Under the pieces are notes generated by a model, which ran no database searches, was not told the origin of the DNA, and worked only from the letters and a program-made list of their open reading frames with translations. 41,072 bases of DNA. Source: an uncultured Flavobacteriales bacterium. GTDB lineage: Bacteria > Bacteroidota > Bacteroidia > Flavobacteriales_D > Crocinitomicaceae. Shown here piece after piece: positions 7,146-14,023 of the stretch. Positions within the stretch are counted from its first letter, which is position 1. The number at the start of each line of letters is the position of its first letter. The stretch covers positions 1 through 41,072 of the forward strand of contig CALJKJ010000014.1 in assembly GCA_937973685.1 (NCBI GenBank), read 5' to 3'. Made by a program: the position numbers and the translations under genes.

Positions 7146-7802
7146 ATGAGAAAGCAAAAGATACGAGGACATAGACGACGACAAAAGCAAATCGAAAAAT
7201 GGCGATTGGAAAATCTTGAATTCAGATTTGATTTACTCGAAGGTTACAAAAAAGATCATATCGATATTGTAGTTCATCCTTGGTGTGACATATCGATTAT
7301 CAATAGCACTTTCCCCGAACCAAAAGGAAAAACAAAGAAATTAATGATTAATGCTTTATTTGATATTCATGACTCTTGGAAGCAGCAATTAGACTCGAGA
7401 GGTTTAACATATTATCTCAAAGTTTGGCTTTATGACGAAAGATTTTCTAAATCCCAAGTTGTTTGTGCAATTGAAAATAAAATTGATTTTTATAAAAATT
7501 CATTTTCAAAACCTATAGTCAGTGAAGAAATGAACCCATCGAGATTTGGTAATAATCCAAGATTGAAGGAATTCAATTGGGAATTAGGAGTAGATGAAGA
7601 TTTTTATGACAATAGCACAGTTGGTGATCCTGAAGATTATGGAACACTGAAAGATTATTATGAAATGAAAAAATGGTTTGATAGACAATTAAAAAAACCA
7701 CATAATAAGTATTTGCCCGAAAAGATAACAAAGGATTTTTTTGAATATTATGGGTTCGTAAAAGGAAAAGTTTGGCTAGGTGAAAAAATGAACGCCCTAT
7801 AA
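7146..7802 (+). CDS. Unknown cytosolic cassette protein
   Basis: 218 residues, no signal peptide or membrane segment. The N-terminus is strongly basic (MRKQKIRGHRRRQKQIEKWR). The body has an alternating pattern with many aromatic residues (HPWCDISIINSTFPEPKGK, YYLKVWLYDERFSKSQVV), suggesting a compact alpha/beta domain. No family is recognised. It is the best-delimited cassette in the window: its unit opens with GTTAGAGGGC 20 bases before the start codon and ends with GCCCTATAAC, one mismatch from perfect complement. The stop codon TAA lies inside that box. Confidence 0.7.
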   Translation: MRKQKIRGHRRRQKQIEKWRLENLEFRFDLLEGYKKDHIDIVVHPWCDISIINSTFPEPKGKTKKLMINALFDIHDSWKQQLDSRGLTYYLKVWLYDERFSKSQVVCAIENKIDFYKNSFSKPIVSEEMNPSRFGNNPRLKEFNWELGVDEDFYDNSTVGDPEDYGTLKDYYEMKKWFDRQLKKPHNKYLPEKITKDFFEYYGFVKGKVWLGEKMNAL

Positions 7803-7930
7803 CACACGTCTAGCACAAGAGCCGGAATCTTGGTTACGTGAAACGAATAATTAAAAACAAAACGATCTTGAATCGCGAATAAAACTAACTTTAAAAATCG
7901 GCTCCAGCGCCAGGCGTGGGAACGTTAGTA
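7794..7930 (+). repeat. attC-like site B, long imperfect hairpin
   Basis: The left arm ACACGTCTAGCACAAGAGCCG (from 7804) pairs with the right arm CGGCTCCAGCGCCAGGCGTG (7899-7918) with scattered mismatches. It is flanked by the left box GCCCTATAAC and the right core CGTTAGTA (7923-7930). Length is about 137 bases, within the known attC range. The predicted cut is between G7924 and T7925. Confidence 0.75.
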
Positions 7931-7941
7931 CCAATTTTAAG

Positions 7942-8883
7942 ATGACACAGGCAGAAATTCTGGAAATTACCAAGAGAAGACCTTCAGTACATGAATTGTA
8001 CTATGGTGCTTTTATTCAAGAGCCAATTTTAATAAGTAAAGATCTTTTTGCAATACCCCTTAAGCCAATTGGCTTTAACTCTCAATCTAATTATTTGGGG
8101 CAATACGTTTTAGAAATTGCAAGTGCTCCTTTGGATGAAGACGGATTAAATAATTTAATCTATCAAGGCTCAAATGCTTTACCTGTTGTTGTAGTTGTGT
8201 GTTTATTAGACAAGGATGCAGAACCTGAAGAATTAGAAGCTAATTCACGAATAAAGCTTGATCAAGCAAATAGAATTCTTAGTTGGGCATCTGGAGATAA
8301 TATTAACTCGTTTGGAATATTAACCCAACGATTGAAAGAAAGCTTCTTTCGCTTAGTCGTTCCTCACTCCAATAATAGACAACGTTTGGGTTTTGGCAAC
8401 ACTGGGAAAGATTTTCAAAACCAGATATCAAATTTGATAAAAGCAATTGATGAAGATGAGCATTTCAATTTTGGTATTTCTATATTCCAAGATGCATTAC
8501 GAGAAGTAAGTCCTAAATTTAAAATTGCAAGGTTTTTTAGTTGTTTGGAGTGTTTTGCCCACAAAATAAAAAGTAAAGAAAGACCATCACGAAAAGCTGT
8601 TAAGTATTTATTGGGTTTAGAAGATGGTGCGATATCAGAAGTGCACATAAACGGTACCAAATACAGATACGATGTAATAGAAATTGCTGGGAGGATAAGA
8701 GATAAACTCTTCCATGGCATTCAGTTTACCCAAGATGATTTAATAGTTGAAGCTAAGGCCGAATTTGAATTATATGAAAAGCACCCTGAACAGATTGCCT
8801 CATCAATGCAGAGTTATTGTGAATTGGAAATAGCAAGATGGTCAAATGGAACTTCAAAGGGATTAAAGAAGCCGATTGATTGA
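7942..8883 (+). CDS. Cytosolic protein with HEPN-like C-terminal domain, cassette gene
   Basis: 313 residues, soluble. The N-terminal 150 residues form an unrecognised domain (DLFAIPLKPIGFNSQSNYLG, then a hydrophobic strand LPVVVVVCLLD). The C-terminal part is helical and contains FKIARFFSCLECFAHKIKSK and the motif GRIRDKLFHG, where Arg253 to His258 fits the R-x4-H signature of HEPN domains. HEPN proteins are often RNases in toxin-antitoxin, abortive-infection or other defence systems, and GRIRDKLFHG resembles the RNK-HG block of ApeA-like and related HEPN proteins. A non-catalytic HEPN role is possible. The unit opens with GTTAGTACC and ends with GGTGCTAAC, complementary with one mismatch. 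The start ATG is 18 bases after the cut site. Confidence 0.65.
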   Translation: MTQAEILEITKRRPSVHELYYGAFIQEPILISKDLFAIPLKPIGFNSQSNYLGQYVLEIASAPLDEDGLNNLIYQGSNALPVVVVVCLLDKDAEPEELEANSRIKLDQANRILSWASGDNINSFGILTQRLKESFFRLVVPHSNNRQRLGFGNTGKDFQNQISNLIKAIDEDEHFNFGISIFQDALREVSPKFKIARFFSCLECFAHKIKSKERPSRKAVKYLLGLEDGAISEVHINGTKYRYDVIEIAGRIRDKLFHGIQFTQDDLIVEAKAEFELYEKHPEQIASSMQSYCELEIARWSNGTSKGLKKPID

Positions 8884-8888
8884 AAACT

Positions 8889-9022
8889 GGTGCTAACAGG
8901 CGTTTGGCAAGATTGCGAATTTTGTAGTAAATACACGTTTATCTTTCGCAAGAAATTTTATCTTTGATATAAAATAATTGGTTCCGTAGCTCGCAACCTC
9001 GCAAAGCCCGAAAACGTTAGAG
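8889..9022 (+). repeat. attC-like site C, long imperfect hairpin
   Basis: Left box GGTGCTAAC (8889-8897) and left arm AGGCGTTTGGCAAGATTGCGA (8898-8918) pair with the right arm TCGCAACCTCGCAAAGCC (8991-9008). The right core is CGTTAGAG (9015-9022). The inner hexamer TTGCGA/TCGCAA is perfect. The 17 bases from 8894 are identical to those from 10754 at site E. The loop contains a promoter-like TATCTTTG. The predicted cut is after G9016. Confidence 0.78.
8959..8966 (+). promoter_or_regulatory. Possible -7 promoter element inside the loop of attC-like site C
   Basis: TATCTTTG fits the Bacteroidota -7 consensus TAnnTTTG and lies 63 bases before the start codon at 9030. The -33 element is poor (TTT at 8936-8938, spacer 20). 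If real, it would give the next cassette its own promoter. Confidence 0.3.
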
Positions 9023-9029
9023 ACAATAA

Positions 9030-10019
9030 ATGAAGTACATAATAACCATATTTTATTTCTATTGCTTTTTTTCTAGTTGGAGCCAAGATTGGGATACCAT
9101 TTATTCAGATAATTCTGTAGTGGAGATAAGTGTTGAGATATCATATTACAACTGTAATTTTGTACATATTGACACTGTTTATCGCCTAAATACTTACACA
9201 AACGACCTTCCAAATCGAAGGTTATTCCATTACAAAATAAAGTCTTTAATTTTTGAAAGATGGGTGTCTAATGACACCACGTATTGTTTTGGTTACTATG
9301 CAAATGGAAATATCAAACTTAAAGATATTTCGTATGAAAATGATTGGCTTCACCATTCAACATATTATGAAAATGGACAATTATGTGTAGGTGGTGAAAT
9401 CTACAGAAACAAAACTTATTCTTGGAATAGATATTATCCGAACGGAAAACTCATGTCAAAATCCCTTCACTATGATTATTTACCTGGAAGATTTGGTGAA
9501 TATGAAGAATATTACCCTAATGGTGAAATTTCATCTAAAGAACTGTACAGTTTGCCTGATACAACAAATCGATACTACCAAAGTTCAGAGTTTATCAAGG
9601 GAGAATATTTTGATATTAACGGTAGTAAAGTCGATACTGTTAATTCAGTCATTAATATCATGACAACATGGATTCAGCCTTCGCCTCGAACGGAAAGAAT
9701 TCAAAAAATTGATACACTTTATACACATCATGCTTTTTCAAACCAAAGAGGATATGATCAGAATTTAGCTGAGTTGAAGAAAAACATAAGAAACGAAATT
9801 CATCTTCCAAAAAAATGTAATTGTAAAAATGGCGTAGCATGGATTGGATTTACTGTAAATAAGCTAGGAACTATTCAAAATGTTTCCGTTGAATATGAGA
9901 ATGACTGTGTCAACAATCAAATTGTTAAAGCAATTGAAAAAATTGGTAAATGGAAAAAAGCTTACATTGAAAATGAAGCAGTTGATGTTTTTGTATACAC
10001 TTATTTAATAATTAACTAA
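9030..10019 (+). CDS. Exported MORN-repeat protein with TonB C-terminal-like domain
   Basis: 329 residues. The signal peptide ends near FSSWSQ (residue 19). Residues 85-190 hold MORN-type repeats recognisable by YYANGNIK, YYENGQLC, YYPNGKLM and YYPNGEIS, as in the YwqK-like proteins abundant in Bacteroidota. Residues 250-329 resemble a TonB C-terminal domain: VAWIGFTVNKLGTIQNVSVE, then a pair of cysteines and IVKAIEKIGKWKKAY. In Bacteroidota such domains are often found in periplasmic proteins that are not true TonB. The unit opens at GTTAGAGACA, 13 bases before the ATG. The complementary left box at its 3' end is not clear. Confidence 0.75.
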   Translation: MKYIITIFYFYCFFSSWSQDWDTIYSDNSVVEISVEISYYNCNFVHIDTVYRLNTYTNDLPNRRLFHYKIKSLIFERWVSNDTTYCFGYYANGNIKLKDISYENDWLHHSTYYENGQLCVGGEIYRNKTYSWNRYYPNGKLMSKSLHYDYLPGRFGEYEEYYPNGEISSKELYSLPDTTNRYYQSSEFIKGEYFDINGSKVDTVNSVINIMTTWIQPSPRTERIQKIDTLYTHHAFSNQRGYDQNLAELKKNIRNEIHLPKKCNCKNGVAWIGFTVNKLGTIQNVSVEYENDCVNNQIVKAIEKIGKWKKAYIENEAVDVFVYTYLIIN

Positions 10020-10034
10020 ATGTCAATAAAATGC

Positions 10035-10102
10035 ATTAAACAAAATGGCGCACAATTACATTCGAGAGAAGCGCCAAATTGCCATCAGCAGAAACGTTAG
10101 TA
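10035..10102 (+). repeat. attC-like site D, short hairpin
   Basis: The stem AAAATGGCGC (10042-10051) pairs with GCGCCAAATT (10071-10080). GCC at 10081, 11 bases, then CGTTAG (10095-10100) gives the common right-arm layout. The left box is taken as ATTAAAC (10035-10041), which does not match the 5' core of its own unit. The arms are unequal in length. Confidence 0.6.
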
Positions 10103-10138
10103 GTAAGCTTACCTGACGACATAAACGACATGACATCA

Positions 10139-10726
10139 ATGAAAAAAACAATTTTAATATTTGGACTATTCAGCTTAATAATGTGTGACGATATTATAGC
10201 TCAAAACACTGTCAATAAAGACTCTGTTAAAAATTCTAAGACAGACAATTTAAAATCTGCCGAAGAATACTTTGAACAAGCAAACACTCTTATAAAGACA
10301 AGAATGTTTTCTCTTGACAGCATGACAGTTTCAAAAGCAGCAGATGACTACTTAATGGCTATAAAAATTAAACCTGAATTTTGGCAAGCAAGACGGAATT
10401 ATGCAAGACAAATGATTTATTTGAAAAGATATGATATTGCTATTGAACAATTAAATCTAGCACTTAAGATTGTAAAGTCAGAAGAATACCCCGATTTAAA
10501 TGAAATGCGAGGACAAGCATTTTATGAAAAAGGGCTATATGAAAAAGCCATTTTGGACTATGAAATTGCAATAAAATATTTAGGAAATACTGACTATGTT
10601 TATTTACTTAAAGCTAAAGCAGAATGGAAACTTGGACAGACAGAAAAAGCTTGTGAAGATTTTAAAACAGCAATAAATGGCTATCCCGACTATGAAAAGG
10701 AAAAGGAATTTATTGACTGCAAATAA
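10139..10726 (+). CDS. Exported TPR-repeat protein
   Basis: 195 residues from ATG 10139 (an ATG at 10130 in the same frame is also possible). Longer frames would begin upstream of the GTTAG core at 10096 and are not plausible for a cassette gene. A signal peptide (MKKTILIFGLFSLIMCDDIIAQ) leads into tetratricopeptide repeats: AADDYLMAIKIKPEFWQARR, YDIAIEQLNLALKI, YEKAILDYEIAIKYL and TEKACEDFKTAINGYP. TPR proteins are protein-interaction scaffolds; the partner cannot be inferred. It is the last intact gene of the cassette-like run. Confidence 0.75.
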   Translation: MKKTILIFGLFSLIMCDDIIAQNTVNKDSVKNSKTDNLKSAEEYFEQANTLIKTRMFSLDSMTVSKAADDYLMAIKIKPEFWQARRNYARQMIYLKRYDIAIEQLNLALKIVKSEEYPDLNEMRGQAFYEKGLYEKAILDYEIAIKYLGNTDYVYLLKAKAEWKLGQTEKACEDFKTAINGYPDYEKEKEFIDCK

Positions 10727-10748
10727 TAGAATTAAAGACAGAATGCCA

Positions 10749-10885
10749 GCAGGTAACAGGCGTTTGGCAAAAAAAAGCTGGTTCTGAGCTTAAATCAAGC
10801 TTTATGCCTCTATGAAAGGTTGTACTTGATTGTTGGTTTAATGCTCAGAAACTAGCTTATAAAACCAAATAAATGACAACGACGA
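10749..10885 (+). repeat. attC-like site E, intact left half, right core lost
   Basis: TAACAGGCGTTTGGCAA (10754-10770) is identical to the left arm of site C. The inner stem AAGCTGGTTCTGAGC (10775-10789) pairs with GCTCAGAAACTAGCTT (10843-10858), and a second inner stem pairs TTAAATCAAG with the TTGATTG/TTTAA segment near 10825-10841. The right arm continues to about 10885, but no GTTAR core is present (CGACGAATT instead). It is probably the decayed terminal site of the array. Confidence 0.6.
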
Positions 10886-10889
10886 ATTG

Positions 10890-11012
10890 ATGACGGGAAT
10901 TTGCTTTTCAACATCAGAAATTCTTGAAAATGGGAAAATTCGTCTGCACGAAAGTTGGGAATGGACATCGGGAGATCAATCAAAAGGAACATCAATCATT
11001 GAAGAACAATAA
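10890..11012 (+). pseudogene. 3' fragment of a gene, cut at the array boundary
   Basis: A 40-residue frame ending at TAA 11010-11012 reads ILENGKIRLHESWEWTSGDQ then SKGTSIIEEQ. This has the composition of the last strands of a beta-barrel or cone-shaped (lipocalin/SnoaL-like) domain rather than random sequence. It opens only after a stop immediately right of the site E hairpin, so its 5' part is missing. It ends 10 bases before osmC-family translation starts. It could instead be a genuine 40-codon peptide, but no ribosome binding site is clear. Confidence 0.4.
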
Positions 11013-11022
11013 ACGGAATACA

Positions 11023-11499
11023 ATGGCACACGAACACAATTACAAACTAACTGCGGTGTGGACAGGAAACAAAGGTGAAGGAACAAAAAATGTCCGTGCC
11101 TATGACCGAAGTCACACTGTATCTATAAAAGGGAAACCAGATATACATTTAACAACAGACAATCCTGCTGTTGGTGACCAGTCGAAATTAAATCCAGAAG
11201 ATTTATTGGTTGCTGCTATTTCATCCTGTCACATGTTATCTTATTTGTATGTCTGTTCGTTAGCAGGGGTTGTCATCACTGCATATACAGATAATGCAAC
11301 TGGTGTAATGATTGAACACGATAGCGGCGGGGGTAGTTTCAAAGAAGTTACACTCAACCCTATTTGCGAAGTAGCTGATGAAACAATGATCGAAAAAGCA
11401 CTAGCATTACACCACAAAGCACATGAAATATGTTACATTGCTCATTCAGTCAATTTTGAAGTGAGCTGTAATCCGACAGTTAAAACAAGCCAACTATAA
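11023..11499 (+). CDS. OsmC/Ohr family thiol peroxidase
   Basis: 158 residues from ATG 11023 (MAHEHNYKLTAVW). A longer frame from 10924 begins with TTG and adds 33 residues without family character, so I reject it. OsmC-family enzymes reduce organic hydroperoxides in the cytosol with two cysteines. Cys69 in AAISSCHMLSYL and Cys137 in AHEICYIAHS fit that pair, and NPEDLLVAA is the usual lead-in to the central helix. The subfamily (Ohr, OsmC or YhfA-like) cannot be decided by eye. It is followed 9 bases later by an acyltransferase gene on the same strand. Confidence 0.88.
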   Translation: MAHEHNYKLTAVWTGNKGEGTKNVRAYDRSHTVSIKGKPDIHLTTDNPAVGDQSKLNPEDLLVAAISSCHMLSYLYVCSLAGVVITAYTDNATGVMIEHDSGGGSFKEVTLNPICEVADETMIEKALALHHKAHEICYIAHSVNFEVSCNPTVKTSQL

Positions 11500-11508
11500 A
11501 ACGCAGAA

Positions 11509-12594
11509 ATGAGAAAAGAGCAACACATCATACAACTGGATGGATTACGATTTTTTGCCGTTTTTATGGTGATGATTGCTCATTGGTTGCAATGGAAATG
11601 GACAAATCCAATTTTATCGCAAGTACCATTTGTTCATGGAGTGACCTTGTTTTTTGTGTTAAGTGGGTTTTTGATAACGCGCATTTTACTGGAAAACAGG
11701 GATAAATACGCGGGGACAAAGCTAAAACTGTCACTTTTAATCCGCAATTTTTACTTGAGACGTTTTTTTCGAATTTTTCCAATTTATTATTTGTTGATTT
11801 TTGGACTTTTACTCTTCGATTACAAAAACACCTATGACATTTTCCCCTGGCTGCTCACATATACTTCAAATATCTATCAGTCAATCAACAACACTTATGT
11901 TGGTGATTTTAACCATTTTTGGTCACTTGCAGTAGAAGAACAATTTTACCTGTTCTGGCCATTTGTTATTTTGTTCGTTCGACCAAAAAAAACATTGCTG
12001 GCAATTATCATGACCATAATTATAGCCTTAATCATTCGGGCGTTTTTATATGTGTACATTGACAATTGGATGGCTACTTCCTATTTTACACTGAGTTGTA
12101 TGCATGCTTTAGGTATTGGAGCACTTTTGGCTTACATAAAATGCTACTTACCTAAAACAGAAAAAGCACTTTCAAATCCAATTTGGTTGTACCTTTCTGT
12201 AGCATTGTATATTAGTTCATTAATTATACTAAGTTATTTTAAAATAGAGTGGTTAAGTGCAATTGGAGATGAGTTCTTTTTTGCAATCGCAGCAGCATTG
12301 CTTATATTAAGAGCTGCAACAAATGGGTTCAAATTTGGAGCTAAATACCTGCTTGAAAATAAATTTGTGGTTTATTCGGGGAAAATATCCTACGGACTTT
12401 ATGTCTATCATTTGTTCATACCGAACTTGTTTTATTATTGCGCACCAAAAATAGGACTAGCCATTACTAACAAATATACTGAATTTATCGCGTTCTACTG
12501 CCTCACTTTTTTGGTCGCACATGTTTCATGGTTACTTATTGAACAACCTATTTTGAAGCTCAAGTCGAAAGTGCCCTACATGAAAGAAAAATGA
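11509..12594 (+). CDS. Acyltransferase 3 family integral membrane protein (OafA-like)
   Basis: 361 residues with about ten membrane helices. Members transfer acetyl or other acyl groups from the cytosol to extracytoplasmic glycans such as O-antigen or peptidoglycan. The N-terminal LDGLRFFAVFMVMIAHW contains the conserved RFF and catalytic-site histidine, and FFVLSGFLITRIL and FWSLAVEEQFYLFWP are family hallmarks. No periplasmic SGNH domain follows, so this is the simple form. It starts 9 bases after osmC and may be cotranscribed. The acceptor is unknown; no polysaccharide cluster is adjacent. Confidence 0.92.
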   Translation: MRKEQHIIQLDGLRFFAVFMVMIAHWLQWKWTNPILSQVPFVHGVTLFFVLSGFLITRILLENRDKYAGTKLKLSLLIRNFYLRRFFRIFPIYYLLIFGLLLFDYKNTYDIFPWLLTYTSNIYQSINNTYVGDFNHFWSLAVEEQFYLFWPFVILFVRPKKTLLAIIMTIIIALIIRAFLYVYIDNWMATSYFTLSCMHALGIGALLAYIKCYLPKTEKALSNPIWLYLSVALYISSLIILSYFKIEWLSAIGDEFFFAIAAALLILRAATNGFKFGAKYLLENKFVVYSGKISYGLYVYHLFIPNLFYYCAPKIGLAITNKYTEFIAFYCLTFLVAHVSWLLIEQPILKLKSKVPYMKEK

Positions 12595-12665
12595 GTCGTT
12601 TTCTTGATTTAAATAATCTTCAATCGTATGGGGTTCAAATTATATACAAACTATAAAAGCTGTTG

Positions 12666-13361
12666 ATGACGAAACGACTGATTGTATGGATCATGCTGTT
12701 GAATGGAATTACGTTTCATGGTTTCGGTCAACTTGTTGAAAAAGACACAACGTTTATTTTCAAGGATACGGTAAATGGTGAACTACAATCCATTTATATA
12801 GATTACAAGCCAAATAACGACTATTATGACCGTTTAGCTGCTTGCAAGTTTTTAAATTTTGATGAAGAAAGCTATCGTAATTCGTTGGATTTTTTCATTG
12901 AAAACAACATTAAATTAACCAAAAAGAAACCACTCATTCCATATAAAAATTGGGTAAGTTTAAAGCAATATCATCACAAATATTATGTTTACTATCCCTG
13001 CGACTTTTTGTTTCATTTTAGTCAAACAATCAACGATACAACTTTTATTGATTGGACAGGAGAAGGGCCCCTTGCCAATAAAATAATTGAACAAAAAAAA
13101 GTTGACAGTAACACATATATGTTTGAGCTTACAGGTATAAATGGACTTTATAGAAAAATCATCGTTCATATCATTGACGCAGAGAAAGGAGTTGCTGTTT
13201 TTGAAGAACTTACGAATGGTTGTGTTGTCAACTATTATTTAATGATAGCAACTGAAAAAATAACAACTGTTCCGATTATTATTAACAACTGTCCATCTCA
13301 AAAGCAATGGGAACTTACTTTTGACTCCATCGATGTTCAAACATTATTGCATTCAAAATGA
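12666..13361 (+). CDS. Exported protein of unknown function
   Basis: 231 residues from ATG 12666; the codon before it is TTG. The signal peptide MTKRLIVWIMLLNGITFHGFGQ ends at residue 22. The mature protein has a repeating beta pattern (YYVYYPCDFLFHF, NDTTFIDWTGEGP, KIIVHIIDAEKGVAVFEELT) and a cysteine near the C-terminus (INNCPSQKQW). No family recognised. It overlaps the next gene by four bases (ATGA), implying translational coupling. Confidence 0.7.
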   Translation: MTKRLIVWIMLLNGITFHGFGQLVEKDTTFIFKDTVNGELQSIYIDYKPNNDYYDRLAACKFLNFDEESYRNSLDFFIENNIKLTKKKPLIPYKNWVSLKQYHHKYYVYYPCDFLFHFSQTINDTTFIDWTGEGPLANKIIEQKKVDSNTYMFELTGINGLYRKIIVHIIDAEKGVAVFEELTNGCVVNYYLMIATEKITTVPIIINNCPSQKQWELTFDSIDVQTLLHSK

Positions 13362-13996
13362 AAACGACAAACTTCTTTTTCCTTTTCTTTATTATGCTTC
13401 AAAGCTGCTCTTCGATACTGTTAAAAACATACGGCTTAAAGTCAATTAAACCCCTTTCTTCTAAAGAAATCATCCGACAAGGAGAGCAATACAAGATTCC
13501 TGAAAGTGATGCGTTTGAACTCGATTCAACCTATTATTCATTCCTAAAATCACTTGACACCAGTCGTTACAAACAAGTTCAAAAGGATCATTTCCAACCC
13601 TTACAAGCAATTTATTACGCTAAAACAGGTCAAATGTGTTCGTTTCATATCAATTGCTATTGTGGTGGATTTCCAAATTTGAAGTGGAATCGGAATGGTA
13701 ATTTCGATACATTTTTACCCAAACAACAAGCGCCGTTAGACAGTGTTTTCACCTTGGAAAAACAATTGTCGTTTATTCAGCCACTTTCAAATCAAGATGT
13801 ACTTGATGTATCACCTTTCGATTATGTCGTAGTCGTGCATTGGAGCAGGTACATGGGAAGACAAAGCAAGCGGTTGATTGCACTTGTTCAAAAAAACGCA
13901 CAGTTAAACAAACAAGATCGCATCAAAATTATTTATGTCAATAGCGATAATGCTTATGTATATGAAAACGCTCGCCAATCTTTAAAAAATCCGTAA
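13358..13996 (+). CDS. Lipoprotein of unknown function
   Basis: 212 residues with signal MKTTNFFFLFFIMLQSCSS (lipobox LQSC, Cys17). The mature part includes MCSFHINCYCGGFPNLKWN, a small cysteine cluster, and FDYVVVVHWSRYMGRQSKRLIALVQ, which suggests an alpha/beta domain with a redox or surface-interaction role, though I cannot name a family. It is coupled to the upstream exported protein by an ATGA overlap, so the two probably work together. Confidence 0.7.
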   Translation: MKTTNFFFLFFIMLQSCSSILLKTYGLKSIKPLSSKEIIRQGEQYKIPESDAFELDSTYYSFLKSLDTSRYKQVQKDHFQPLQAIYYAKTGQMCSFHINCYCGGFPNLKWNRNGNFDTFLPKQQAPLDSVFTLEKQLSFIQPLSNQDVLDVSPFDYVVVVHWSRYMGRQSKRLIALVQKNAQLNKQDRIKIIYVNSDNAYVYENARQSLKNP

Positions 13997-14023
13997 CTTT
14001 CGACATAGTATTACATTTGTCAC

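Larger units (their letters stand above)
1517..10885 (+). mobile_element. Integron-like gene cassette array (CALIN-like; no integrase in window)
   Basis: Eleven genes lie on one strand, each short, mostly unrelated and separated by 30-140 bases. At least five of the gaps hold an imperfect inverted repeat whose right arm ends in the core GTTAR. In three units the 5' core and the 3' left box are complementary: GTTAGGGGTA/TACCCCTAAC (1517/2211), GTTAGAGGGC/GCCCTATAAC (7125/7794) and GTTAGTACC/GGTGCTAAC (7924/8889). That is expected for cassettes excised between G and TT of R'. Sites between about 2936 and 6540 are not recognisable, so genes at 2972-5784 may be cassettes with decayed sites or ordinary insertions. 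No tyrosine recombinase gene is present. The alternative is a family of dispersed palindromic repeats, but that would not explain the unit-specific complementarity. Confidence 0.7.

Noticed and set aside
10924..11022. N-terminal extension of the OsmC-family gene
   Set aside because: It starts at TTG, has no family similarity, and the segment reads better in another frame as the tail of a different protein.
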